This document shows positions 1-6,750 of a DNA stretch of 16,983 nt, piece after piece. The stretch's first letter is position 1. Every line of letters starts with the position of its first letter. This stretch comes from JAVKSL01 sp039583695 (lineage in GTDB: Bacteria; Actinomycetota; Acidimicrobiia; Acidimicrobiales; JAJPHD01), in NCBI GenBank assembly GCA_039583695.1, contig JAVKSL010000062.1:1-16983 (forward strand), read 5' to 3'. The translations under genes were made by a program, and so were the position numbers. Below the pieces are notes generated by a model. It was given only the letters and a program-made list of their open reading frames with translations, was not told where the DNA came from and made no database searches.

Positions 1-1245
1 ACCGCTCGGGCCTCGATGCGAGAGCTCCACAAGGCCTGGTCGATGCGGCCGGCTCGGTAGTCCTGGGTGGCACAGATACCACCAGGGCACCCCGACGTAC
101 ACCGAAGGGTAGAACCCGGCCAGGGGGACGAGCTCACGGGACCAGATCGTGTCGTCGACGCTGAAGACCACCAGATGGAACCCGGGGTGGGTGCCGAAGC
201 GCCCCAGCAGGGGGCGCAGCGCGTCGGTGAGCTCGATGGCGACCGGGATGTCCGCTCCGACATCGGGGCCGTACCTGAGGGCGGTGCCGGCGTGGTGGTC
301 CCGGCGCACTCCGCAGTGCAACGCCATAACCAGCCCGTCGTCACAGGCCATGCGGGCCATCTCCAAGAGCATGTGGCGGCGGAACGCGGTCGACTCCGCG
401 CGGGTGGCGTCCCCGGCGAGCGCGGCGCGGTAGATGCGGGCCGCCTCGGACGGCTCGAGCGGGTCGGTTCGGGCGTCGATGTGGCTGTGGTCGCTCGACG
501 TCGCCCCATGGGCTATGAAGTAGCGGCGGCGGTCCTCCAACGCGGCGAGGTAGCCGGGGTAGTCGCCGATGTCGACGTCAGCCGCGTCGCCGAGGCGGCG
601 CACCGACTCCGTCCAGCCGTGCCGGACGGGTTCGAGGTAGCGGTCGGGCCGGAACGTCGGGACCACCCGTCCGTCCCAGTCGGGGTCCGCGGCCAGGGCT
701 GCGTGGGCGGACAGGTCGTCGCAGGGGTCGGCGGTGGTGGCGAGCGCGGCGATCCCGAAGCGCCGGTAGAGGGCGCGAGGCGAGAAGGCCGGCTCGGCGA
801 GGCGGGCGGCGACCTGGTCGAAGATGGCGTCAGCCGACTCCGCCGACGGCCGCAGCGTCACCCCGAAGATGTCGGCCAGCTCCGCCTCCAGCCAGAACCG
901 CACCGGAGTGCCGGCGAAAACCGACCACCGCTCGCACAACAGGGCCCACATCCGCCGCGCCTCGGTCTCGCTCAGACTTTCCTTGCCGACACCGAGCTCC
1001 TCGAGGCTGACCCCGTCTGCGTGCAAGAGCCGGGTGACGTAGTGGTCGAGGGTGACCAGCAGGCTGGCCGGGTCCGCGAACGGCGCGTCGTCGAGGAGCA
1101 CCTTCGGGTCGACGTGGCCGTGGGGGGAGACGATGGGCAGGTCCCGGGTGGTCTCATACAGCCGCCGGGCGATTCCCAGCTGGTGCGGCTCGGCGGGGAA
1201 CAGCCGATCCGGATGGAGTCTCAGCAGGGAGTTCTCCGATGACAC
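1..1245 (-). CDS. uxaC: Glucuronate (uronate) isomerase, 3' end beyond window or disrupted
   Basis: Uronate isomerase converts D-glucuronate to fructuronate and galacturonate to tagaturonate in the cytosol, the first step of hexuronate breakdown. The minus-strand frame reads without a stop from a GTG at 1245-1243. It starts with LLRLHPDRLFPAEPHQLGIA, then has the metal-site motif SPHGHVDP (H42 and H44), CERWSVFAGTPVRFWLEAEL, a central DHSHIDAR, and FSVDDTIWSRELVPLAGFYP before VPWW at residues about 386-389. These match the family in order. The GTG is the best start because no ATG lies nearby, but its AGGGAGG ribosome site abuts it with almost no spacing, so the start is uncertain. After residue 390 (below about position 75) none of the three frames resembles the usual C-terminal tail, which normally adds about 75-80 residues. 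The gene may be broken there by rearrangement or an assembly junction. Its divergent neighbour is a LarA-family gene. Confidence 0.88.
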   Translation of the reverse strand, partial: MSSENSLLRLHPDRLFPAEPHQLGIARRLYETTRDLPIVSPHGHVDPKVLLDDAPFADPASLLVTLDHYVTRLLHADGVSLEELGVGKESLSETEARRMWALLCERWSVFAGTPVRFWLEAELADIFGVTLRPSAESADAIFDQVAARLAEPAFSPRALYRRFGIAALATTADPCDDLSAHAALAADPDWDGRVVPTFRPDRYLEPVRHGWTESVRRLGDAADVDIGDYPGYLAALEDRRRYFIAHGATSSDHSHIDARTDPLEPSEAARIYRAALAGDATRAESTAFRRHMLLEMARMACDDGLVMALHCGVRRDHHAGTALRYGPDVGADIPVAIELTDALRPLLGRFGTHPGFHLVVFSVDDTIWSRELVPLAGFYPSVYVGVPWWYLCHPGLPSRPHRPGLVELSHRGPSG

Positions 1246-1316
1246 CTCCCTATAGTGGTACCAGGCACCCGAAGCGGCAACCTTCTCCCGCCGGGATCCA
1301 GGCCAGGGGGTTGGAC
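1246..1316. promoter_or_regulatory. Divergent uxaC / larA-like control region with TGGTACCA palindrome
   Basis: This 71-bp spacer separates the divergent uxaC and larA-like starts and must hold both promoters. It contains the 8-bp palindrome TGGTACCA at 1256-1263. That half-site resembles the TGGT/ACCA operators of GntR- and LacI-type sugar-acid regulators, but the assignment is inference and no regulator gene is in view. A strong ribosome site (AGGGGG, about 1305-1310) precedes the ATG at 1317. No confident -35/-10 pair was recognised. Confidence 0.4.
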
Positions 1317-2615
1317 ATGACCTCACACATCACCGACACGACCCTCGTGGATGGGCCCGCCAGCATCGGCGGACCCGAGGAACTGCTCGGTGACGAGGCA
1401 GTCGAGCGCTTTATCGCCGACCAGCTCGACGCAGTCCCCCTCGACGGACGAAGCGTCTGTGTGTTGGTGCCCGACGGCACGCGCAGCTGCCCGCTCCCGC
1501 TGCTGCTCGGAGCGGTCCACCGCGCCCTGCACGGCCGGGTGTCGCGCCTCACGGTGCTCGTCGCGCTCGGCACCCACGCCTCCATGAGCGACCCGGCGCG
1601 CGCCGCACACCTCGGCTACCAGGCGGGACGGCCAGACGAACGCTACCCCGGGACCGCCATCGTCGAGCACGCCTGGTGGGAACCGGACACCTTCGCCGAG
1701 GTCGGGACCATTACCGCCAAGCGGGTGGCCGAGCTGTCAGACGGCATGCTGCGCCAATCAGTCGACGTGCGCGTCAACCGGGCAGTGATCGACCATGACC
1801 TCACCCTCATCGTCGGGCCGGTCTTCCCCCACGAGGTGGTCGGCTTCTCTGGCGGGAACAAGTACCTCTTTCCGGGCGTGTCCGGCCGGGAGCTCATCGA
1901 CGTCTCCCACTGGCTCGGCGCGCTCATCACCAGCGCCCGGATCATCGGCACGCTCGGGACAACCCCGGTGCGCGCCCTCATCGACGATGCCGCCGCCATG
2001 CTCCCCGGCCAACGCCTCGCGCTGTGCGTGGTCACCGCGTCGGGAAGCCCGCGGCTCCACGCGGCGGCCTTCGGCGACCCGGCCTCGGCCTGGCAGGCCG
2101 CCGCCGAGGTGTCAGCCCGCTCCCACATCCGCTACCTCGACGCCCCGGTACGCCGGGTGCTGGCCCTGCTGCCCGACAAGTACGACGACATGTGGACCGG
2201 CGCCAAAGGCTTCTACAAGGTCGAGCCCGTTGTCGCCGACGGCGGCCAAGTCGTCATCTACGGCCCCCACATCACCGAGATCAGCACCACCCACCCCGCC
2301 GTCACCGAGATCGGCTACCACTGCCGCGACTACTTCGTCAAACAATGGGACCGCTTCAAGGGCTACCACTGGGGGGACCTGGCGCACTCCACCCACCTTC
2401 GCGGCGCCGGCACCTACGATCCGAGCACCGGCGAGGACCCGCGCGTCACCGTCACCCTCGCCACCGGCATCCCCGAAGACGTCGTCCGCTCGGTCAACCT
2501 CGACTACCTCGACCCCGCCGGCATAGACCCACAAATCTGGGCCTCCGATCCCGGCACGCTGGTCGTAGCCAACGCCGGGGAGGACCTCTACCGGCTCGCA
2601 CCAGCTGGTCCCTGA
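1317..2615 (+). CDS. LarA-family nickel-dependent racemase/epimerase (DUF2088)
   Basis: The 432-residue product belongs to the lactate racemase LarA family, cytosolic enzymes that invert the alpha-hydroxyacid carbon using a nickel pincer cofactor. Visible family motifs are VPDGTR (51-56), ALGTHASM with H87, and VFPHEVVGFSGGNKYLFPG. That last motif carries H172 and the lysine (K182) aligned with the cofactor-tethering lysine of LarA. The length fits the family (about 420-430). The frame is open further upstream, but the ATG at 1317 has an AGGGGG ribosome site about 6 bases before it and the upstream residues look non-coding. The substrate is unknown. Members include racemases of lactate and malate and a gluconate epimerase, and the divergent uxaC suggests a sugar acid (inference). 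The cofactor genes larB, larC and larE are not in this window. Confidence 0.85.
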   Translation: MTSHITDTTLVDGPASIGGPEELLGDEAVERFIADQLDAVPLDGRSVCVLVPDGTRSCPLPLLLGAVHRALHGRVSRLTVLVALGTHASMSDPARAAHLGYQAGRPDERYPGTAIVEHAWWEPDTFAEVGTITAKRVAELSDGMLRQSVDVRVNRAVIDHDLTLIVGPVFPHEVVGFSGGNKYLFPGVSGRELIDVSHWLGALITSARIIGTLGTTPVRALIDDAAAMLPGQRLALCVVTASGSPRLHAAAFGDPASAWQAAAEVSARSHIRYLDAPVRRVLALLPDKYDDMWTGAKGFYKVEPVVADGGQVVIYGPHITEISTTHPAVTEIGYHCRDYFVKQWDRFKGYHWGDLAHSTHLRGAGTYDPSTGEDPRVTVTLATGIPEDVVRSVNLDYLDPAGIDPQIWASDPGTLVVANAGEDLYRLAPAGP

Positions 2616-2690
2616 AAGGACCGAACCGACTGTGGCGGGGGGTGGCTACCGCGGCCTGCGCCGGTTGACGGCCAGGTCCGCGCTGTAGAC

Positions 2691-3338
2691 ATGCACCTGA
2701 TGCCGACCGACGCCAAGCTCCTCCTCAGCCTGAACCTGGCCGGGACCTTCTTTTTCGCGCTGAACGGCTCGCTCACCGCCGTGCGCCACGCCAAGCTCGA
2801 CATCGTCGGGGTCGTCACCTTGGGCATGATCACCGGGCTGGGTGGAGGCATCATCCGCGACATCCTCATCAACGACCTGCCCCCGGCGACGTTCCGGGAC
2901 TGGCGGTACCTCGCGGTCGCGGCCGGCGGTGGGCTGGTGGCGTTCTTCCTCGGTCGGAGCCTCGACAAGGTGGCAGGGCTCATCACCATCTTCGACGCGG
3001 CCGGTCTCAGCCTGTTCGCCGTCACCGGTGCGACCACGGCCCTCGCCTTCAAGCTCGGGGCGCCTCAGGCGGTAATCCTCGGGGCGATCACCGCGGTGGG
3101 CGGTGGCACCATTCGCGACGTCCTGCTGAGAGAGGTGCCGACCGTGCTGCGCAGCGAGCTGTACGCCATCCCCGCCCTGGTCGCTGCGGCCGTGGCGGTG
3201 GCGACGAGCTCGCAGCACATCTACGGGCCGCCCGCGGCCATCGGTGCCGCGCTCAGCTGCTTCGTGATCCGAATGGTGGGCGTGCGCTTCGGGCTGAACG
3301 CCCCCGGCCCGCCGGGCGGCACGCCTCGCAGCGACTGA
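2691..3338 (+). CDS. TRIC-type cation channel family membrane protein (UPF0126, YadS/YicG-like)
   Basis: This 215-residue, strongly hydrophobic protein has about seven predicted membrane segments arranged as two related halves. Each half carries the family signature: GGGIIRD at 51-57 and GGGTIRD at 137-143. These mark the TRIC/UPF0126 family, inner-membrane trimeric potassium- or cation-selective channels in the studied prokaryotic members; the substrate here is unproven. The length is typical (about 205-215). The ATG at 2691 has no strong ribosome site, and another ATG follows at 2700, so the true N-terminus could be three residues shorter. The gene begins 75 bp after the larA-like gene in the same direction, so co-transcription is possible. 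Its stop lies 18 bp from the stop of the convergent amidohydrolase, with no room for a conventional bidirectional terminator. Confidence 0.88.
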   Translation: MHLMPTDAKLLLSLNLAGTFFFALNGSLTAVRHAKLDIVGVVTLGMITGLGGGIIRDILINDLPPATFRDWRYLAVAAGGGLVAFFLGRSLDKVAGLITIFDAAGLSLFAVTGATTALAFKLGAPQAVILGAITAVGGGTIRDVLLREVPTVLRSELYAIPALVAAAVAVATSSQHIYGPPAAIGAALSCFVIRMVGVRFGLNAPGPPGGTPRSD

Positions 3339-3356
3339 CACCGCCCGGAGAGCCCG

Positions 3357-4613
3357 CTATGACCCGAGCCATTCGAGGGCGGCGACCACGAGCGCCTGGG
3401 TGCCGGTGTCGAGGGTCGGCTGGATGACCGGGGCAAAGGCAGGCGAATGGTTGACCGGGATGTCCTGCGCCACCCGGCCGGCGTCGACGGCCTTGCGGTA
3501 GGCATCCGCGTCGGTGCAGCCCACACCCCAGTAGGTGTAGGGCACCCCGAGAGCGGCGGGGATGTCACTGAAGTCCTCGCTGGCGGTCTGCTGGCCCAGA
3601 TCGCCCGCCCGGTCGCCGAAAAAACCCGAAAAAGCGGCGGCCAGCCGCTCGGTGGTGGCAGCGTCGTTATCGGTGAGAGGGAAGCGGTCGAACAGCTCGA
3701 ACTCGGGATCCTTCGGGCTACCCGACGCCTGGCACTCGGCGGTGACGATCCGGCGGATGGCGTCGAGCACCGTGGTCCGGGTTTGGGTGCTGTAGGTACG
3801 TACGTTGAGTTCGATGGTGGCCTCATCGGGGATGATGTTGCTCTTGGTGCCGGCCCGGATGCTGCCCACCGTGAGCACTGCCGTCTCGGTCGGAGCCACC
3901 TCTCGGGAGACGACGGTCTGGAGCCGGACCACGATCATCGCTGCCAGCACCACCGGATCGACCGTCGCCTGGGGCATCGACCCGTGCCCGCCGCGCCCGT
4001 GGACCGTGACCCGCATACTGTCGGCAGCCGACAGCGTCGGCCCGGCACGGGTACCGATCCTGCCAGCCGGTGCCGGAAGCACGTGCTGGGCGAACGCCAC
4101 GTCAGGCGCCGGGATGAGGTCGGCGAGCCCGTCGTCGACCATCCCCTTCGCACCGTCTCCCGTTTCCTCGGCCGGCTGGAACAGCGTCACCAGGGTGCCG
4201 TGCCACTGCTCGGCGCCTGCGGCGAGCAGGTCGGCCGCGCCGAGCAGGCACGTGACGTGCATGTCGTGACCGCACGCATGAGCCACCGGCACCTGATTGC
4301 CGGCGGCATCGGTCGTGGTGACCGTGCTCGCAAAGGCCAGGCCGGTGGTCTCCTTCATGGGCAGGGCGTCCATGTCGGCCCGCAGAAGCACCGTCGGGCC
4401 GTCTCCGCGTCGCAAAATCCCGACCACCCCCGTGCCGCCGACGCCTTCGTGCACCTCGAAGCCACAGCGGCCGAGCCGATCGGCCACTTTCGCGGCGGTC
4501 CCGGTCTCTTGGTGGGACAGCTCAGGGTTGCGGTGGAGGTCCTGGTAGAAACCCTCTTGCCAGGAGCGGACCTCGCCCAGTCTCGCCAGCACAGACGACA
4601 ACGAAGCGGCCAC
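3357..4613 (-). CDS. M20 family metallo-amidohydrolase (N-acyl-amino acid / hippurate hydrolase type)
   Basis: The 418-residue enzyme belongs to the M20D amidohydrolases, which cleave N-acyl amino acids or similar amides with a binuclear metal centre in the cytosol. Visible landmarks are HRNPELSHQE (27-36), RADMDALP (78-85), metal site HACGHD (112-117) with C114 and H116, PAEE with E149/E150, AQHV with H178, the dimerization-domain segment HGRGGHGSMP (205-214), ASEDF (344-348) and NHSPAF with H389. The GTG at 4613-4611 is chosen because AGAGGAG lies five bases upstream of it. An ATG 19 codons earlier (4670) has no such site and adds unconserved residues. The precise substrate cannot be told from sequence. 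The gene converges on the TRIC gene and is preceded by a long gap. Confidence 0.9.
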   Translation of the reverse strand: MAASLSSVLARLGEVRSWQEGFYQDLHRNPELSHQETGTAAKVADRLGRCGFEVHEGVGGTGVVGILRRGDGPTVLLRADMDALPMKETTGLAFASTVTTTDAAGNQVPVAHACGHDMHVTCLLGAADLLAAGAEQWHGTLVTLFQPAEETGDGAKGMVDDGLADLIPAPDVAFAQHVLPAPAGRIGTRAGPTLSAADSMRVTVHGRGGHGSMPQATVDPVVLAAMIVVRLQTVVSREVAPTETAVLTVGSIRAGTKSNIIPDEATIELNVRTYSTQTRTTVLDAIRRIVTAECQASGSPKDPEFELFDRFPLTDNDAATTERLAAAFSGFFGDRAGDLGQQTASEDFSDIPAALGVPYTYWGVGCTDADAYRKAVDAGRVAQDIPVNHSPAFAPVIQPTLDTGTQALVVAALEWLGS

Positions 4614-5096
4614 GGGTACTCCTCTCAGATCCGACACGAGCATCTTTGCCTGCGGCGGTCCGGCTGACAACAGCTCTTCGAAGCCTCCCGAAGGACGCGG
4701 ACGTTGTTTTTACCGGCTGCTTGGACCCAGCCATCCAACGGTGGGCAACCGTCCCGCCCCCTAACGAACCATAACACGCGTCCAGCTTCGTAGGTGAGTT
4801 CGCCCGGAGCCGGCGGGCTGACAGAGCGGGTGCACCCCTTGCAGCGACAGAAGCCGAAACCGACTCAGTCCTCGGCGCCTGCGGCCTCGTTGCAGTAGAC
4901 GACGGGAACTTGGTGGCCGAAGTTGGGTAGTGGGTGGGCGCAAGGGCAGGGTGTCGCCCAACTAGCAACTCGACTCTTGGCAGACTAGGCGTTCGACACA
5001 CGTCGGTGTGCTGCGCAGCAAGGCAGTCGTCAGTGACGAGCGTCGTGACATGGCCCTGTACGCTCTGCTGCGACCATAGGCTTACAACCACGGAAC

Positions 5097-5128
5097 AAAG
5101 GAGCCTCGGCCAACACCGGGGTTCCTTT
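5097..5128 (+). terminator. Terminator-like hairpin with a 13-bp stem
   Basis: AAAGGAGCCTCGG (5097-5109) pairs along all 13 positions with CCGGGGTTCCTTT (5116-5128), allowing two G-T wobbles, around a 6-base loop. The stem ends in TTT, giving a short T stretch on the plus strand and an A/T-rich base on both strands. It would work as an intrinsic terminator or a structured RNA. Which transcript it ends is unclear, because no gene was recognised immediately upstream on the plus strand. Confidence 0.55.
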
Positions 5129-5143
5129 CACTTGAGCGCCTGA

Positions 5144-5184
5144 CCGGGCCAGGGAGCTCGTCAGGTAACCCCCTGCCCGGCGGA
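5144..5184 (+). terminator. Second hairpin followed closely by TTTT
   Basis: CCGGGCCAGGG (5144-5154) pairs with CCCTGCCCGG (5171-5180), giving a 10-bp stem with one bulged C and a 16-base loop. CGGACTTTT follows immediately. The shape fits a weak intrinsic terminator or an attenuator ahead of the Crp-type gene. It lies 16 bp after the first hairpin. Confidence 0.4.
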
Positions 5185-5310
5185 CTTTTACCCACACAGG
5201 TCATCTTGCTGCCGAACTCAACGAGGGGTCAGGTCGTTCAGCTGCTGACCGTGGCTGCCGATAGCCCACCTGTGGATGGCGGAGCAACCGGCGCGGCGAT
5301 CGCCTGACCC

Positions 5311-5985
5311 ATGCCCGCTCCTGACCCGTTCCCTACCGAAGAGCTCGGCGCAGCGGTCCGAGCAAGTGTCCTCGCTGTCTTGCCGGCAACGCTTCGCGAC
5401 GCCGCTTTGGTGGGCGCGGTGCGCAGCGAGGTACCCAAGGGACGGCGCCTGGAGGGGCCGCCGCTCTGCCTCGTCGTCACCGGCCTGATCCGCGTCGCCC
5501 TCGCCTCCTCCGAGGGCCACCGATTCGCAGTCGCCTACCTGCATCGAGGTGACATCGCCGGGTTGGCCCGGCTCACCGGGCGGCGATCCCCGCTGGAGTT
5601 CGAGACGGTGACTGACTGCCGGCTCCTCTTCCTGCACGAGGGTACCTTCGACGACCTGCGCCGTAGCCACGCCGCTATCGGCGTCGCGATCACCGACCAG
5701 CTCAACCGTCACCTCGACGACACGTTGTCCGAGACGGCCCTGGCCGCGTTCAGCCACGTCCGCGAACGAGTTCTGTGGCACCTCCTTGCCCGCGCCGACA
5801 TCGACCCGCACGGCCCGATCACATGCCGTATGACCCACCAGGAGCTGGCGGACGCGGTCGGCTCTGTCCGAGAGACGGTCACCCGCATCCTCGGCGATCT
5901 CAAGAGCGACGGCTTGGTGGAGCCGAACCACGGCTGCGTGGTCATCCCCGATCCTCAGCGACTTCGGAGGGAACTGGGCTCCTGA
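5311..5985 (+). CDS. Crp/Fnr-family transcriptional regulator
   Basis: The 224-residue protein has a cyclic-nucleotide-binding-type beta-roll (about 35-120), a dimerization helix (about 123-155) and a C-terminal HTH_Crp domain. The HTH reads MTHQELADAVGSVRETVTRI (174-193), whose recognition helix has the R-E-T-V-x-R-I pattern typical of Crp-type binders of TGTGA half-sites. The cAMP-binding signature of true Crp is not evident and there is no Fnr-like cysteine cluster, so the ligand is unknown. The start is fixed by an in-frame stop at 5305-5307, only six bases before the ATG. No clear ribosome site precedes it, so translation may be leaderless or weak. A 10-bp palindrome GGCGATCGCC (5295-5304) sits directly upstream. 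A consensus Crp-type site lies 26 bp past the stop codon, before the pilus cluster, making that cluster the obvious candidate target. Confidence 0.88.
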   Translation: MPAPDPFPTEELGAAVRASVLAVLPATLRDAALVGAVRSEVPKGRRLEGPPLCLVVTGLIRVALASSEGHRFAVAYLHRGDIAGLARLTGRRSPLEFETVTDCRLLFLHEGTFDDLRRSHAAIGVAITDQLNRHLDDTLSETALAAFSHVRERVLWHLLARADIDPHGPITCRMTHQELADAVGSVRETVTRILGDLKSDGLVEPNHGCVVIPDPQRLRRELGS

Positions 5986-6010
5986 CGGGACAGCGGGCCA
6001 GGTCATGTTC

Positions 6011-6026
6011 TGTGATGCTCGTCACA
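6011..6026. promoter_or_regulatory. Perfect Crp-type operator TGTGA-N6-TCACA
   Basis: TGTGATGCTCGTCACA matches both half-sites of the classical Crp/Fnr-family palindrome exactly. It lies between the Crp-type regulator gene and the first gene of the pilus cluster, about 180 bp before the lipoprotein start. The regulator encoded next door has the matching recognition-helix type, so local control of the cluster is the simplest reading (inference). Confidence 0.7.
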
Positions 6027-6034
6027 GAGCTGGA

Positions 6035-6046
6035 TGACCGGGGTCA
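6035..6046. promoter_or_regulatory. Second palindrome TGACC-GG-GGTCA beside the Crp-type site
   Basis: TGACCGGGGTCA is a perfect 5+2+5 inverted repeat followed by CA, so its right arm reads GGTCACA, similar to the TCACA half-site upstream. Its centre is 22 bp from the centre of the first site, about two helical turns, so two dimers could bind on the same DNA face. It may be a weaker second operator or part of the promoter. Confidence 0.45.
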
Positions 6047-6204
6047 CAGACAGATCGAATAGGGGCATGCATGCTGGCCCCATTGGCTCCCTCGCCCGCT
6101 TCGCCCCCGAGCCGCCTGGAGCGGCAGCCCCTGTACCGCCTCCTCGTCATGCGCGTCCAGAGCTGCGCCTCAGACGTGCTCATGGGCCTCGGGTCGGGAG
6201 AGCC

Positions 6205-6750
6205 ATGGCCGGGCTCGTCGCTGGCGCTGGGCTGCTTGCGGGGTGTGGGGGAGGATCTTCAAACAGCGCCCCGTCGATCACCACACGCACGACGGTTGCA
6301 GCCTCAACCACCTCCACGTCGCAACGCTCGCCTTCGAGCACAGCGTCAGCCGACGCGGCCGTCCTTGCCGCCTACCGCGCCGCGTCGACGGTGTTTCAAC
6401 AAGCGCTGGCGGCTGCCAACCCTGACGATCCTGCGCTGGCGGTCACGATGACGGGACCGCAGCTTGAGGGGGTAAAGGCGAATCTCTTGGCGGACCAACG
6501 GGAGGCGATTGTTGGCCGGGGCACCGTCACGCTGCACCCGAGGGTGGCCTCCGTGTCGTCGACGAAGGCGACCGTGGTGGACTGCGTCTACAGCGCGGTC
6601 GAGTTGGTGTATCAGGCGACCGGCAAGCCCGTGCCGCCGGTGAGTCCCCCGGAGAACGACGGGGTGCGGGCCACCTTGGTGCTCAGCGGAGGTATCTGGA
6701 AGCTCGACGAGCAGACGGTGACGGACGGGAGATGCGCGCCCGGGTCCTGA
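6205..6750 (+). CDS. Putative lipoprotein of unknown function, first gene of the pilus cluster
   Basis: The 181-residue product begins MAGLVAGAGLLAGCGGGSS, with a lipobox LLAGC whose C14 would be lipidated. A Ser/Thr-rich linker (about 20-50) follows, then a compact domain from SADAAVLAAYRAAS to WKLDEQTVTDGRCAPGS with a cysteine pair that could bond (VVDCVY and GRCAP). The C-terminal domain has the outline of small NTF2-like or lipoprotein-type domains, but no family is assigned. The frame is open back to 6034, within the operator region. The ATG at 6205 is preferred because GGGAG lies four bases upstream and the lipoprotein signal starts there. This start lacks the usual basic n-region, which upstream codons (RRAHGPRVGR) would supply, so a longer form is possible. 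It overlaps the next gene by 19 bp. Confidence 0.65.
   Translation: MAGLVAGAGLLAGCGGGSSNSAPSITTRTTVAASTTSTSQRSPSSTASADAAVLAAYRAASTVFQQALAAANPDDPALAVTMTGPQLEGVKANLLADQREAIVGRGTVTLHPRVASVSSTKATVVDCVYSAVELVYQATGKPVPPVSPPENDGVRATLVLSGGIWKLDEQTVTDGRCAPGS

Larger units (their letters stand above)
4614..5310. other. 697-bp intergenic region between divergent genes, no convincing CDS
   Basis: This stretch separates the minus-strand amidohydrolase from the plus-strand Crp-type gene, so it should contain both promoters. Open frames here (for example minus strand 5091-4522 and plus strand 4934-5143) have serine/arginine-rich, non-family-like translations and are judged non-coding. No tRNA cloverleaf and no known riboswitch was recognised. 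The notable contents are two terminator-like hairpins (5097-5128 and 5144-5180). Terminators are unexpected in a divergent promoter region, so a small RNA or the remnant of a lost gene is possible. Confidence 0.5.

Noticed and set aside
67..1242. A 391-codon open frame on the plus strand
   Set aside because: It is the antisense shadow of uxaC. Its translation is Gly/Val/Arg-rich with no family resemblance, whereas the minus strand reads as a clear uronate isomerase.
3447..4667. A 406-codon plus-strand open frame opposite the amidohydrolase
   Set aside because: Histidine/arginine/glycine-rich shadow. All catalytic motifs of the M20 enzyme are on the minus strand.
4614..4800. Possible riboswitch in the amidohydrolase leader
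   Set aside because: Some short stems can be drawn, but no conserved core of a known glycine, guanidine, SAM or cyclic-di-GMP riboswitch was recognised.
4522..5091. A 189-codon minus-strand open frame in the divergent gap
   Set aside because: Overlaps the amidohydrolase start in another frame, has low-complexity Ser/Arg/Ala composition and resembles no protein family.
6034..6204. A longer lipoprotein starting at ATG 6034 or 6067
   Set aside because: The 6034 start lies inside the regulatory palindrome and has no ribosome site; at 6067 the AGGGG is only one base away. The lipoprotein signal begins at the ATG at 6205.
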